Of a DNA stretch of 64,000 bases, positions 9,088 to 18,801 are shown piece by piece (positions within the stretch are counted from its first letter, which is position 1; each line of letters opens with the position of its first letter). The translations under genes were made by a program, and so were the position numbers. The DNA is from Boseongicola sp. GTDB taxonomy: Bacteria > Pseudomonadota > Alphaproteobacteria > Rhodobacterales > Rhodobacteraceae. The stretch is taken from NCBI GenBank assembly GCA_014075275.1, contig CP046179.1:691932-755931 (forward strand), written 5' to 3'. A model generated the notes under the pieces. It was given only the letters and a program-made list of their open reading frames with translations, was not told the origin of the DNA and searched no databases.

Positions 9088-9699
9088 TTAGGGTAGGGCG
9101 ATGCGAATGCCCAAAAGGGCCAATATTCCGCCAAACACCCGGTCCAGCCATGATTTGGCGGCTCCGTATGCGCGGCGGGGGGTATCCCGCGAAAAGACAG
9201 CCGAGACTGTCGCGTACCAGATGAATTCGACGGTGAACACTGTCACAAGGATCAGCGCGGCGTCGCGCAATGTGGGGTCAATCGGCAGAAGGCCGGTGAA
9301 CACAGCAGTGAAGTAGGCAAGTGCCTTTGGGTTCGCCAGGTCGGTGTAAATGCCCAACCGTACCAGTCGAGAAAGCGAGGTTTCCGGGCCTGTCTTTGCC
9401 TCGGGCATAGGGTCGGGCGCATGACGCCACATGGATATGGCGATCCAGATCAGGAAGGCAGCCCCGATAAACCGTAACGTTGTCTGCAAGAACGGCGCCA
9501 CTTCGAAGATCAGGCTAAGGCCCGCCAATGCGGCACTTGCCCAGATCACAATCGCAATCGCCAACCCAAGTGAAATTGCCAACCCAGCACGAACGCCTTC
9601 AGATGCCGCCGTTTTAATGGTCAACACCGCCGCCGGACCCGGACTGATGGCAATCAAGGCCTGCAATCCCGCCAATGTCAGAAGCGCCGTCAGGGTCAT
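9088..9699 (-). CDS. LysE/RhtB family amino-acid exporter
   Basis: A 203-residue inner-membrane protein with about six hydrophobic segments. The family N-terminal [28 protein letters not shown] (glycine-proline motif in the first helix) and a central [15 protein letters not shown] loop are diagnostic. It is expected to export an amino acid or related solute; the substrate cannot be assigned. It ends 11 bases before gpt begins, so the two may be co-transcribed. Confidence 0.88.
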   Translation of the reverse strand: MTLTALLTLAGLQALIAISPGPAAVLTIKTAASEGVRAGLAISLGLAIAIVIWASAALAGLSLIFEVAPFLQTTLRFIGAAFLIWIAISMWRHAPDPMPEAKTGPETSLSRLVRLGIYTDLANPKALAYFTAVFTGLLPIDPTLRDAALILVTVFTVEFIWYATVSAVFSRDTPRRAYGAAKSWLDRVFGGILALLGIRIALP

Positions 9700-9708
9700 T
9701 GCGTGGGT

Positions 9709-10524
9709 CTATTCTTTCTTGTCGTAAGTCATATCCGGTGCATCCAGAGCCTTCATGCCGACAACGTGGTAACCACTGTCAACGTGGTGCACTTCGCCGG
9801 TAACGCCCCGGCTGAGGTCGCTAAGCAAATACATCGCCGCGCCGCCGACGTCCTCGATGGACACGTTTCTGCGCATGGGCGAATTGTATTCGTTCCACTT
9901 CAGGATATAGCGAAAATCCCCGATACCACTGGCAGCCAAAGTCTTGATGGTGCCAGCACTGATCGCGTTGCAGCGGATGCCGTCGCGGCCCAGATCCTCG
10001 GCGATATAGCGCACCGAGGCTTCCAATGCCGCCTTGCACAGCCCCATGACGTTATAATGCGGCATGACTTTCTCGGCACCGTAATACGTCAGCGTCAGAA
10101 GCGAGCCACCGTCTGGCATCATCTTCGCGGCCTTTTGGGCGATCATGGTGAAGGAATATACCGAGATATCCATCGACATCATGAAGTTGTCGCGTGTGGT
10201 GTCGACATAGCGACCCCGAAGCTGGTTTTTGTCTGAAAATCCAATGGCGTGGACGACGAAGTCCAACTTGCCCCAACGGGCCTCAAGATCGGCGAAAAGC
10301 TGATCGACCGAGGCTTCGTCGCTGACATCACAGGGCAGAACAATGTCTGACCCCAGTTTCTCGGCGAGAGGACCGACGCGTTTTTTCAGCTGGTCGCCTT
10401 GATAAGAAAACGCCAGCTCAGCGCCCTGATCCGCCACAGCCTTGGCGATACCCCACGCGATGGATTTGTCGTTGGCCAGCCCCATTATCAGGCCGCGTTT
10501 TCCTGCCATTAGTCCCTGGCTCAT
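9709..10524 (-). CDS. fabI: enoyl-[acyl-carrier-protein] reductase (NADH)
   Basis: A 271-residue short-chain dehydrogenase of the FabI branch. The nucleotide site is GLANDKSIAWGIAKAV, the substrate lid region follows the catalytic Tyr-(x)6-Tyr-(x)6-Lys arrangement in LTYYGAEKVMPHYNVMGLCKAAL, and SAGTIKTLAASGI is the FabI-specific loop. It reduces trans-2-enoyl-ACP in type II fatty-acid synthesis. It is divergent from pdxH with a 79-base intergenic region. Confidence 0.96.
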   Translation of the reverse strand: MSQGLMAGKRGLIMGLANDKSIAWGIAKAVADQGAELAFSYQGDQLKKRVGPLAEKLGSDIVLPCDVSDEASVDQLFADLEARWGKLDFVVHAIGFSDKNQLRGRYVDTTRDNFMMSMDISVYSFTMIAQKAAKMMPDGGSLLTLTYYGAEKVMPHYNVMGLCKAALEASVRYIAEDLGRDGIRCNAISAGTIKTLAASGIGDFRYILKWNEYNSPMRRNVSIEDVGGAAMYLLSDLSRGVTGEVHHVDSGYHVVGMKALDAPDMTYDKKE

Positions 10525-10603
10525 CGCGCTTATCCCTTGCCCGTTTTCATTGCCTCGGGTCTATGTCATGAATTGCACCGCTTCAAGTGCAGGGAAATGA
10601 CCA

Positions 10604-11221
10604 GTGGCAAAACAGGCCAATATATTCGCCGGTGACAACCCAATCGCTATCATAAGACGGTGGCAGGAAGAGGCGTGGAAGACTGAGCCCAATGACGCCA
10701 ACGCCATGGCTTTGGCGACGGCAGATGCGACCGGGATGCCCAATGTGCGCATGGTCTTGTTGAAAGAGATCGAAGACGACGCCTTTGTGTTTTACACGAA
10801 CTATGAAAGCGCCAAGGGCGGTGAGTTAGACGCGAATGCCCAAGCGGCGTTCGTAATTCACTGGAAAACTCTGCGGCGCCAGGTTCGCGTGCGGGGTCAT
10901 GTCAGCCGCGAAGAGGGGCCACAGGCCGACGCCTATTACAACACACGTAAGCTCGAAAGCCGGATTGGGGCTTGGGCATCCCAGCAATCAAGGCCGCTGT
11001 CATCGCGGGAATCGTTGATGGCAGAAGTGGCAAAACTGGGAATCAAACATGGGCTGAAACCCGAAAGACCTCCGCATTGGGGAGGATTTCGGATCCGGCC
11101 GGTTGAAATTGAACTCTGGGCAGACGGGGCATTTCGGCTGCACGACCGCTTTCGCTTTACCCGAGGGCAGTCCGATGATCCCGATAAGCGTGATTGGCAA
11201 GCAACACGGTTAGCCCCTTGA
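10604..11221 (+). CDS. pdxH: pyridoxine/pyridoxamine 5'-phosphate oxidase
   Basis: The 205-residue protein oxidises PNP and PMP to pyridoxal 5'-phosphate with FMN. Conserved stretches are [44 protein letters not shown] and the C-terminal [29 protein letters not shown]...WQATRLAP. It starts with GTG preceded by AGGGA eight bases away; the nearby ATG at 10597 is out of frame. PLP made here serves the several PLP enzymes in this window. Confidence 0.94.
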   Translation: MAKQANIFAGDNPIAIIRRWQEEAWKTEPNDANAMALATADATGMPNVRMVLLKEIEDDAFVFYTNYESAKGGELDANAQAAFVIHWKTLRRQVRVRGHVSREEGPQADAYYNTRKLESRIGAWASQQSRPLSSRESLMAEVAKLGIKHGLKPERPPHWGGFRIRPVEIELWADGAFRLHDRFRFTRGQSDDPDKRDWQATRLAP

Positions 11222-11323
11222 AAGTGCATTTCGCCTAAATGGCGAGTTAAATTCATATTTAACCTTGCATTAATGCCTTGTGATGCCACACACTTGCGGG
11301 CAAATGGGCCAAAGGCTCGAGGG

Positions 11324-11869
11324 ATGATGTTGGAAATGTCGGACGCCGAAGAAGAGGGGACACGTGTCTCCGGTACGGTGAAATGGTTTGACCCTACTAA
11401 AGGGTTTGGATTCGTGGTCGCCAACGGTGGAGGCCCCGATATCCTTTTGCACGCTAATGTCCTGAGAAACTTCGGACAATCCTCGGTGGCGGATTCTGCC
11501 GGGATCGAAGTGATCGTGCAGGAAACGGCACGCGGCATCCAGGCCGTTGAGGTTATACACATTGATCCACCGGCGGGCGAAGAGCCTGAAATGATGGACC
11601 CCGAAGGCGAGATGACTGAGCCTTTGGACCTGTCATTGCCGCTGGAACCTGCGCGGGTCAAATGGTTCGACAAGGCCAAGGGATTCGGTTTTGCGAATAT
11701 ATTTGGTCGGGACGAAGACGTGTTTTTACACATCGAAGTTCTGCGTAGGTCGGGCCTTGCGGATCTGCAACCGGGCGAAGCTGTTTCTCTGCGCGTCGTT
11801 GACGGCAAGCGGGGTCGGATGGCTGTGCAGGTGACAAGCTGGGAAGCAGCTCTTAAAGACGACGAGTGA
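11324..11869 (+). CDS. double cold-shock-domain protein
   Basis: About 181 residues carrying two cold-shock domains, each with the RNP1-like KGFGF core: VKWFDPTKGFGFVV near residue 20 and VKWFDKAKGFGFANIFG near residue 112. An acidic linker (EEPEMMDPEGEMTEPLD) separates them. Likely a single-stranded nucleic-acid-binding chaperone. Starts at 11324, 11327 and 11336 are all possible; AAAGG and GAGGG upstream favour the first or third. The stop overlaps the following DUF192 gene by four bases. Tandem CSDs in one chain are common in Rhodobacterales. Confidence 0.9.
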   Translation: MMLEMSDAEEEGTRVSGTVKWFDPTKGFGFVVANGGGPDILLHANVLRNFGQSSVADSAGIEVIVQETARGIQAVEVIHIDPPAGEEPEMMDPEGEMTEPLDLSLPLEPARVKWFDKAKGFGFANIFGRDEDVFLHIEVLRRSGLADLQPGEAVSLRVVDGKRGRMAVQVTSWEAALKDDE

Positions 11870-12345
11870 TAAAGCGTCGTCTATTATTCTCTTTCGTAAT
11901 TTCGCTACTGGGTGCCGGACCGGTAATGTCTGCGTGCCAGCCCGATCGCGTCGACCTGCGCGGTGACTTTGGGCGGGCGCGGTTTACGGTTGAATTGGCA
12001 GACGAGCCGAGTGAACGATCTCAAGGGTTGATGCACCGCGAAAGCATGGCGACCGGGGCTGGCATGTTGTTTGCCTATGAGCACCCTCAAAGCGTGGCCT
12101 TCTGGATGCGCAACACACTCATTCCTCTCGACATGATATTTGCCGACAGTGTCGGCGTCGTGATGCGCGTTCACGAAAATGCAATCCCGCTGGATGAAAC
12201 CGCAATCGAAGGCGGGCAAAACATTCAGTTTGTGTTGGAGATCAACGGTGGGTTGGCAGATCGGATGGGAATAAGCGTCGGAAGTCAGCTCCGTCATCCT
12301 GTGATTGGTGCCAATGCGGCCTGGCCTTGTGACGTAAAGAACTGA
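11866..12345 (+). CDS. DUF192 family secreted protein
   Basis: A 159-residue DUF192 protein: QGLMHRESMATGAGMLFAY, FWMRNTLIPLDMIFAD and FVLEINGGLADRMGI are the family landmarks. The first 23 residues (positively charged start, hydrophobic core, small residues before ACQP) look like a signal peptide, so it is probably periplasmic. Function is unknown for the family. It starts with GTG overlapping the stop of the cold-shock gene (GTGA), so the two are co-translated. Confidence 0.87.
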   Translation: MIKRRLLFSFVISLLGAGPVMSACQPDRVDLRGDFGRARFTVELADEPSERSQGLMHRESMATGAGMLFAYEHPQSVAFWMRNTLIPLDMIFADSVGVVMRVHENAIPLDETAIEGGQNIQFVLEINGGLADRMGISVGSQLRHPVIGANAAWPCDVKN

Positions 12346-12419
12346 TCCTGAAATTTTCGGCCAATTCAGTGAAATCCACCATTGCACCATTTCAACGAAG
12401 GGATTAAGGACACCCCCGT

Positions 12420-12496
12420 CGGGGCGTAGCGCAGCCTGGTAGCGCATCTGTTTTGGGAACAGAGGGTCGGGAGTTCGAATCTCTCCGCCCCGACCA
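12420..12496 (+). tRNA. tRNA-Pro (anticodon TGG)
   Basis: A 77-base cloverleaf with acceptor CGGGGCG pairing with CGCCCCG, D-arm GCGCAGCCTGGTAGCGC, anticodon stem TCTGT/ACAGA closing loop TTTGGGA (anticodon TGG), T-loop GTTCGAATC and an encoded CCA end. It reads CCA and probably other proline codons. Confidence 0.97.
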
Positions 12497-13099
12497 CTTC
12501 AAAATCTTCACAACATCACGCGGGGCGCGCCCCTATATCTTGTGTCTGCTCCTTTGGGTTGACCATTTATTGCCTGTATGTGGTGCAGCGTGCTGAAATG
12601 CTGACCGCGCTACCGTTCCATCAGATTTCTTTGAATGCGGTGTTTAGCAGATCAAAAGCGCTCGTCAGCGGGGCGATTCCGCGGATTAACACTTCGTTAA
12701 TGCTTCAAGTGCCGCTGGTAGATTGTTGGCTTTTATGAAGAATATGTGACGGCGACGTTTTGACCTGCTTGGCGTTACTTTCGCTCGACCGATTAGTGTA
12801 GAATCATGGCGCATTGCAGCCGCAAAACGTCAACCAAAAAAACTCACGGAATTTTGAAAATTGTCGTTGACGTAAGGCGTGCAAATGCTCCAGTTTGTGC
12901 AAGCCGGTCAGAAGGCCACAAGATATAGTAGCCACGGCACAGGGACGGAACCAACTCCGAATGCGCCCCCCAAGGCTGATTGCTGAACATCCAATGTCCA
13001 GCAACCGGAGAGATTTTGTCTCGTGACCGCTGACCGGCACGATTGAATGAGGCAGCGTAAGCCATAGGCGCGCACAAAACAAAGACGGAAGCGGGACAA
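12497..13099. other. long intergenic region / nrdJ leader
   Basis: About 600 bases between tRNA-Pro and nrdJ with no convincing gene on either strand. It holds a perfect GC palindrome GGGGCGCGCCCC shortly after the tRNA, a candidate NrdR box at 12916-12931, and about 170 further bases of possible 5' leader with several GC-rich short inverted segments. I looked for a cobalamin riboswitch and could not support one. Confidence 0.6.
12916..12931. promoter_or_regulatory. candidate NrdR box upstream of nrdJ
   Basis: CCACAAGATATAGTAG agrees with the published NrdR consensus acaCwAtATaTwGtgt at 12 of 16 positions, including CAC, the ATATA core and WGT. NrdR represses ribonucleotide reductase genes when dATP is plentiful. 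NrdR boxes usually come in pairs about three helical turns apart; I see no clear partner, which lowers confidence. Confidence 0.55.
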
Positions 13100-16000
13100 A
13101 TGAAGATCGATCGCACCTTCACGACAGCTGGAAAAGGCGCCTATTCGGCGCTGGAATTCACCACAACATCCTCGGAAATTCGCAATCCTGACGGCACCAT
13201 TGTCTTCAAACTGGACAACGTTGATGTGCCCAAGGACTGGAGCCAGGTGGCTTCCGACGTCATCGCACAGAAGTATTTCCGCAAAGCTGGTGTGCCCGCG
13301 CGCCTGAAGGCCGTGAAGGAAAAGGGCGTTCCATCGTTCCTGTGGCGCTCGGTTCCCGACGAGAAGGCCCTGAAAGATCTGCCCGAAGACGAACGCTTCA
13401 CAGGTGAAACCTCGGCGCGTCAGGTTTTTGACCGCCTTGCAGGTGCCTGGGCCTATTGGGGCTGGAAGGGTGGTTACTTCACCACCGAAGAAGATGCTCA
13501 AGCCTACTTCGACGAAATGCGCTTTATGCTGGCGACCCAACGCGCCGCGCCGAATTCGCCGCAGTGGTTCAACACTGGCCTGCACTGGGCCTATGGCATC
13601 GATGGCCCGGCGCAGGGCCACTACTACGTCGACCACAAGTCCGGCAAGCTGACCAAGTCGACTTCGTCCTACGAACACCCCCAACCGCACGCCTGCTTCA
13701 TTCAGTCCTGCGCCGATGATCTGGTGAACGAAGGCGGCATCATGGACCTTTGGGTCCGCGAGGCGCGTCTGTTCAAATACGGCTCGGGCACGGGTTCAAA
13801 CTTCTCGGATCTGCGCGGCGCGGGCGAAAGCCTGTCGGGCGGTGGCAAATCCTCGGGTCTTATGGGTTTTCTCAAGATCGGTGATCGCGCAGCCGGTGCG
13901 ATCAAATCAGGCGGGACAACCCGTCGGGCAGCCAAGATGGTGATCGTTGACGCGGATCACCCAGACATCGAGAACTTCATCAATTGGAAAGTGATCGAAG
14001 AGCAGAAGGTCGCGTCGATCGTTGCCGGCTCGAAGATGCACGAAGAAAGGCTGAACGGCATCTTTGCGGCGATCCGCGATTTTGATGGCAGCGAAGAGGG
14101 CGCCTATGACCCGAACGCCAACACCTCGCTTAAATCCGCGGTGCGGGATGCGAAAAAATCAGCAATCCCGGAAACTTACATCAAGCGCGTGTTGGATTAT
14201 GCCCGCCAAGGCTACGCCAGCATCGAATTCCCGACCTATGACACCGACTGGGATAGCGAAGCCTATTCTTCGGTTTCGGGCCAGAACTCGAACAACTCAA
14301 TCCGCGTCACCGATGCCTTCCTGCAGGCCGTCAAAGACGATGCCGACTGGGAATTGATCCGCCGCACCGACGGTAAGATCGCCAAGACCATCAAAGCCCG
14401 CGATCTATGGGAACAGGTTGGCCACGCCGCATGGGCCTGTGCCGATCCCGGCATCCAGTATCACGACACGGTCAACGCTTGGCACACATGCCCCGAAGAC
14501 GGCCCGATCCGTGGATCGAACCCGTGTTCCGAATATATGTTCCTTGACGATACGGCCTGTAACCTGGCCTCGATGAACCTGCTGACCTTCTACAAGGACG
14601 GCCAGTTCATGGCGGACGAATATGTCCACGCCACCCGTCTTTGGACCATCACCTTGGAAATCAGTGTGATGATGGCGCAGTTCCCATCCAAGGAAATTGC
14701 GCAACTATCCTACGACTTCCGCACCCTTGGTCTGGGCTATGCCAACATTGGCGGCCTTCTGATGAACATGGGCTACAGCTATGACTCGGACGAAGGCCGC
14801 GCGCTCTGTGGTGCCCTGACTGCAGTCATGACTGGTGTTTCCTACGCGACGTCTGCTGAAATGGCGGGCGAGCTGGGTGCATTCCCAAGCTACAAGCGTA
14901 ATGCCAAGCACATGTTGCGGGTCATCCGCAATCACCGCCGCGCCGCCTACGCAGAAACCGACGGTTACGAGGCGATGAACGTGAACCCGGTTGCACTGGA
15001 CCACGCCAATTGCCCCGATCAGCGTCTGATTGCCCTGTCGAAATCGGCCTGGGACGAGGCACTGAAGCTGGGCGAAAAGAACGGTTATCGCAACGCGCAA
15101 TCCACTGTGATCGCGCCGACCGGGACTATTGGTCTGGTCATGGATTGCGACACAACCGGCATCGAACCAGACTTCGCACTGGTGAAATTCAAGAAGCTGG
15201 CCGGTGGCGGTTACTTCAAGATCATCAACCAGTCCGTGCCCGCTGCTCTGGAAACCCTGGGCTACGGTTCGGCCCAGACCGAAGAGATCATTTCCTACGC
15301 TGTTGGTCACGGCACCATCGGTAACGCGCCAGTTATCAACCACACCTCGCTGATTGGCCACGGTTTTGGACAGGCGGAGCTGGACAAGATCGAAGCCGCG
15401 CTTCCCTCCGCCTTCGACATCCGCTTTGTTTTCAACCAGTGGACACTGGGCGAAGAGTTCTGCACCGGCGCGCTGGGTATCCCGGCCGCCAAGCTGAACG
15501 ATCCGTCGTTTGACCTGCTTCGCCACCTCGGCTTTACCCGCAAAGACATCGAAGCCGCCAATGCCCACGTTTGCGGAACAATGACATTGGAAGGTGCACC
15601 ACACCTGAAGGACGAACACCTGCCGGTCTTCGACTGCGCCAACCCATGCGGCAAAATTGGCAAGCGTTTCCTGAGTGTTGACAGCCACATCACCATAATG
15701 GCCGCGGCACAATCCTTCATCTCGGGCGCGATCTCGAAGACGATCAACATGCCGAACGACGCGACAATCGAAGACTGTAAAGCAGCCTATGAATTGTCCT
15801 GGTCTTTGGGCATCAAAGCCAACGCGCTCTACCGCGATGGCTCGAAGCTCAGCCAGCCATTGGCCGCAGCTTTGGTCGAAGATGACGACGAAGCCGCCGA
15901 AATTCTGGAAACCGGCACGACCCACGAAAAGGCCGCCGTGCTGGCCGAGAAGGTGATCGAAAAGGTCATCGTCAAAGAGATCGCCAAAGGCCGCGAGCGG

Positions 16001-16768
16001 ATGCCTGAGCGTCGCCGGGGTTACACCCAAAAAGCGGTCGTCGGCGGGCACAAGGTTTACCTGCGCACCGGTGAGTATCAGGACGGCAACCTCGGTGAGA
16101 TCTTCATCGACATGCACAAAGAAGGCGCTGGCTTCCGCGCGATGATGAACAACTTCGCCATCGCCGTATCCGTTGGCCTGCAATATGGCGTGCCGCTGGA
16201 AGAATTCGTTGACGCTTTCACCTTCACCAAGTTCGAACCAGCAGGCATGGTGCAGGGCAACGAGACGATCAAGAACGCAACCTCGATCCTTGATTATATT
16301 TTCCGCGAACTGGCCGTCAGCTATCTGGACCGCACCGATCTGGCCCACGTCCAGCCCGAAGGCGTCAGCTTTGACGACCTTGGCCGGGGCGAAGACGAGG
16401 GCAAGCGCAACTTCTCAGAAGTTGAAGGTGCCAAAGGCTCAGACCCGGTCGAGGTTCTACGCAAAGTCGTGTCCTCGGGTTACTTGCGCAACCGCGCACC
16501 TCAGGAACTGATGGTGGTGCAAGGCGGCATGGGCGCAACGGCCCTGTCCACAGCAGGCGATCCGGTGGCGACATTGCAAACGCTGGTGCCCGAAGCCAGC
16601 GGCGAAACGGCCATTGCAACAGGCACGGTCAAAATGGACGCCCGCGCCAAGGCCAAAATGCAAGGCTACGAGGGCGACCCCTGCGGCGACTGCGGAAACT
16701 ACACATTGGTGCGCAACGGCACCTGCATGAAGTGCAACACCTGCGGTGGGACAAGCGGGTGTAGCTAA
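13100..16768 (+). CDS. nrdJ: vitamin B12-dependent ribonucleoside-diphosphate reductase (class II)
   Basis: The 1222-residue enzyme reduces ribonucleotides using adenosylcobalamin, so DNA precursor supply here depends on B12 but not oxygen. Landmarks are [20 protein letters not shown] (from residue 474), with the NPCSE active-site loop, [20 protein letters not shown] (PTGTIG at 673-678), and a C-terminal Cys-rich tail CGDC...[13 protein letters not shown] (last 31 residues) resembling a zinc ribbon plus the redox cysteine pair that relays electrons. Length and tail match the long alphaproteobacterial NrdJ type. The ATG follows GGAAGCGGGACAA. A NrdR box lies about 170 bases upstream. Confidence 0.97.
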   Translation: MKIDRTFTTAGKGAYSALEFTTTSSEIRNPDGTIVFKLDNVDVPKDWSQVASDVIAQKYFRKAGVPARLKAVKEKGVPSFLWRSVPDEKALKDLPEDERFTGETSARQVFDRLAGAWAYWGWKGGYFTTEEDAQAYFDEMRFMLATQRAAPNSPQWFNTGLHWAYGIDGPAQGHYYVDHKSGKLTKSTSSYEHPQPHACFIQSCADDLVNEGGIMDLWVREARLFKYGSGTGSNFSDLRGAGESLSGGGKSSGLMGFLKIGDRAAGAIKSGGTTRRAAKMVIVDADHPDIENFINWKVIEEQKVASIVAGSKMHEERLNGIFAAIRDFDGSEEGAYDPNANTSLKSAVRDAKKSAIPETYIKRVLDYARQGYASIEFPTYDTDWDSEAYSSVSGQNSNNSIRVTDAFLQAVKDDADWELIRRTDGKIAKTIKARDLWEQVGHAAWACADPGIQYHDTVNAWHTCPEDGPIRGSNPCSEYMFLDDTACNLASMNLLTFYKDGQFMADEYVHATRLWTITLEISVMMAQFPSKEIAQLSYDFRTLGLGYANIGGLLMNMGYSYDSDEGRALCGALTAVMTGVSYATSAEMAGELGAFPSYKRNAKHMLRVIRNHRRAAYAETDGYEAMNVNPVALDHANCPDQRLIALSKSAWDEALKLGEKNGYRNAQSTVIAPTGTIGLVMDCDTTGIEPDFALVKFKKLAGGGYFKIINQSVPAALETLGYGSAQTEEIISYAVGHGTIGNAPVINHTSLIGHGFGQAELDKIEAALPSAFDIRFVFNQWTLGEEFCTGALGIPAAKLNDPSFDLLRHLGFTRKDIEAANAHVCGTMTLEGAPHLKDEHLPVFDCANPCGKIGKRFLSVDSHITIMAAAQSFISGAISKTINMPNDATIEDCKAAYELSWSLGIKANALYRDGSKLSQPLAAALVEDDDEAAEILETGTTHEKAAVLAEKVIEKVIVKEIAKGRERMPERRRGYTQKAVVGGHKVYLRTGEYQDGNLGEIFIDMHKEGAGFRAMMNNFAIAVSVGLQYGVPLEEFVDAFTFTKFEPAGMVQGNETIKNATSILDYIFRELAVSYLDRTDLAHVQPEGVSFDDLGRGEDEGKRNFSEVEGAKGSDPVEVLRKVVSSGYLRNRAPQELMVVQGGMGATALSTAGDPVATLQTLVPEASGETAIATGTVKMDARAKAKMQGYEGDPCGDCGNYTLVRNGTCMKCNTCGGTSGCS

Positions 16769-17108
16769 AAGCATAGGGTGGGGCGGGCAGCCGCCTCCCC
16801 ACTCTCACACGGAGCGCGCGAGCGCGCTCTTAACGCGGGTCAGGCCGCAGGCAAAAAACACCGGGCGGTATAAACAAATGAGCCTGACAAGCGAAACTGG
16901 GAGCCCTTGGGCTCCCATTTCTTTTTGTCAGCCTGCGACAGCCTTCGGCCCGTGCCCTCGGGCGTTCTCGCTGGGTATCCGTCCATTGGACGCCCTTCGC
17001 TTCGGCTTGAACCATGCGTAACGGTTAGGCCACGGGTCCCCATTTTCTTTGCCGACTACTTCGTCTAAAACCGCGACTTTCACACCGGGTCAGTGAGAAG
17101 ACATACAA
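16769..17108. other. intergenic region after nrdJ with several hairpins
   Basis: No gene seen. It contains a GC-only stem GAGCGCGC/GCGCGCTC at 16812-16829 (no T run), the intrinsic terminator at 16898-16927, and GC-rich sequence that may be remnant or repeat DNA ahead of the broken kinase gene. Confidence 0.5.
16898..16927 (+). terminator. intrinsic terminator downstream of nrdJ
   Basis: TGGGAGCCC and GGGCTCCCA form a near-perfect hairpin with a two-base loop, followed by TTTCTTTTT. Confidence 0.8.
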
Positions 17109-17532
17109 ATGAAACGCGTCATGATCATCGGCCAACCTGGATCCGGCAAATCCACACTCGCGCGCCAATTGGGCGCAGTCACCGGTCTGCCGGTCGTCCA
17201 CATCGACCACATCCACTGGAAATCCGGATGGGTCGAGCGGGATCGCGTGGAAAAGGCCGAACTTTGCCGCGAAGTCCACGCCGGCGAGGAATGGATCTTC
17301 GAGGGTGACCAGACGGATCATGAAACACTATGGCCGAACGCGTCCGGATCTGCCCGATGATTGCCCCGAGAAATTCAGCCCCGAGTTCTATCTGTGGATC
17401 TGGCGCACACGCAGCAAGGCGCGTGCAAATATCATGCGTCTCATGGACAGCGTTCTTGCAGGTAAACGGGCAGTGTGTTTAAGGTCGCAGGAGGATATTG
17501 CGGATTTTCTGGCCGAGGTCGCCACCGATTGA
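17109..17532 (+). pseudogene. broken P-loop kinase (adenylate-kinase/FlaR-like), internal deletion
   Basis: The first frame (from 17109) encodes MKRVMIIGQPGSGKSTLARQ with a clean Walker A, then the family sequence VVHIDHIHWKSGWVERDRVEKAELC and EEWIFEG. The matching C-terminal half, HYGRTRPDLPDDCPEKF...FYLWIWRTRSKARANIM, is in the +1 frame from about 17305. From memory of this family, roughly 40-50 residues (Walker B region and lid) that normally lie between these halves are absent, so the lesion is an internal deletion that also shifts the frame. The first frame stops at 17360. Not expected to make an active kinase. Confidence 0.8.
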
Positions 17533-17843
17533 ACGAACCCGGCGCCAGTATCCAATTTCAACTTCCCCCAATATCCCAATACGCTTGACCCAACACATTC
17601 GCACAGAAGGTGTCCGCCCCATGTCCCACAGGGGCTCTGCCAAACGGCATCCGGCGAGCCTGAAAGTGCATTCTTTGCAAGACATTGCGAACCGATACCC
17701 CTCAATGTGACTCGCAAAGCAGGACAGTCTACAGACCTGCCTCGGTTATGAGTGTAATCACTTCGAAATCAGCCCAAAATACAAGGTGTTGCGGGTCTGG
17801 CATGAACATCTTAGCGTTTTTATCAAATTGACCGAGGAATAAG
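17533..17843. other. intergenic region without recognised feature
   Basis: Between the kinase remnant and the metallo-hydrolase. I find no supported ORF, RNA or strong hairpin; the last bases supply a GAGGAATAAG ribosome-binding region for the next gene. Confidence 0.5.
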
Positions 17844-18692
17844 ATGCTCACTCGCATAGGTAACGTCGAAATCTGGCGAATTCTGGAAAGCGTTGATCCA
17901 TTCATAGATCCCTTGGAATTCTTTCCGACCATGGGTCAAGACGGACTTTCAGAGATGCAAGAAAAAGCACCGGGCCAGCTTTGCGCCGAAACTGGCCGCA
18001 TACTGCTTCCCATTCAAGGCTTCCTGATCAAAACCCGGCGACACAATATTTTGGTCGATGCCTGTGTTGGCAATGATAAATCTTATGAGTTTTTTGGGGC
18101 TTGGCACAAACGATCGGGTGGTCGGTTCATGGCCGGCCTGACTGCTGCCGGGGTTTCACCATCTGACATAGACTTCGTTTTGTGCACGCACCTACATGTC
18201 GATCATGTCGGCTGGAATACCCGGTTGGAAAACGGGCGCTGGGTTCCGACATTTCCCAATGCGCGCTATATCCTGTCGGCTGATGATGTAGCCCATTTCG
18301 GTGCTGATCCGAGCATTGTCTACACCGAAAGCGTGTTGCCAGTTATTGCAGCGGGACAGGCGGATATCGTCGCGTCTGACCACATGATTGGCGACTGTGT
18401 GTCCCTTATTCCGACACCAGGTCACACGCCGGGTCACGTTTCAGTAATAGTTGCAGATGGAGGCCAGGAAGCTGTCATTACAGGCGACGCAATGCACAGT
18501 CCGATACAATGCTATCACCCGGAATGGAGTTTCCTACATGACCACGACAGGTCAATAGCCGCAAGGACGCGCCGGTCGTTTCTTGAGTCTGCGTGTGAGG
18601 CAAAACAGCTCGTGCTGGGAAGCCATTTTCCACTTCCTTCACTGGGCAACGTTCAAGAACACAAGGCCGCTTTTGCGTGGTATGGGCACTGA
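17844..18692 (+). CDS. metallo-beta-lactamase-fold hydrolase
   Basis: A 282-residue MBL-fold protein with the zinc motif HLHVDHVGWN (about residues 115-124), a further ligand in GHTPGHVSV (about 193), the bridging aspartate in GDAMHSP (about 214) and a late GSHFPL histidine (about 258). It resembles the AttM/lactonase-like and related hydrolases, but the substrate is not determined. GAGGAATAAG precedes the ATG. It stands alone, 110 bases before the aminotransferase gene. Confidence 0.85.
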   Translation: MLTRIGNVEIWRILESVDPFIDPLEFFPTMGQDGLSEMQEKAPGQLCAETGRILLPIQGFLIKTRRHNILVDACVGNDKSYEFFGAWHKRSGGRFMAGLTAAGVSPSDIDFVLCTHLHVDHVGWNTRLENGRWVPTFPNARYILSADDVAHFGADPSIVYTESVLPVIAAGQADIVASDHMIGDCVSLIPTPGHTPGHVSVIVADGGQEAVITGDAMHSPIQCYHPEWSFLHDHDRSIAARTRRSFLESACEAKQLVLGSHFPLPSLGNVQEHKAAFAWYGH

Positions 18693-18801
18693 GAAGGATG
18701 GCGAACGCCGCAGCTATTGTCTTGCACCGATAACTGCCTTTCCTCACTACTGTTCTCGCGATATCCCCTTAGACAGCACATCCCAATCGGAGAAGCCCCT
18801 C

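Noticed and set aside
12900-13100. Cobalamin riboswitch upstream of nrdJ
   Set aside because: A GGAAC...CTCCG...GCGCCCCC stretch faintly recalls the B12-box core, but the conserved GCCACTG and AGGAGACC-like segments are not there, and a repressing switch would make little sense before a B12-requiring enzyme.
14705-16348. 547-residue open frame opposite nrdJ
   Set aside because: Shadow of a strongly biased GC-rich gene; no family pattern, no ribosome site, and nrdJ on the other strand is certain.
16812-16829. GAGCGCGC/GCGCGCTC hairpin as terminator of nrdJ
   Set aside because: No T run follows; the hairpin at 16898-16927 is a much better terminator.
12420-17532. Genomic island inserted at tRNA-Pro
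   Set aside because: No integrase, no repeat of the tRNA 3' end and no compositional break; the next gene is the core gene nrdJ.
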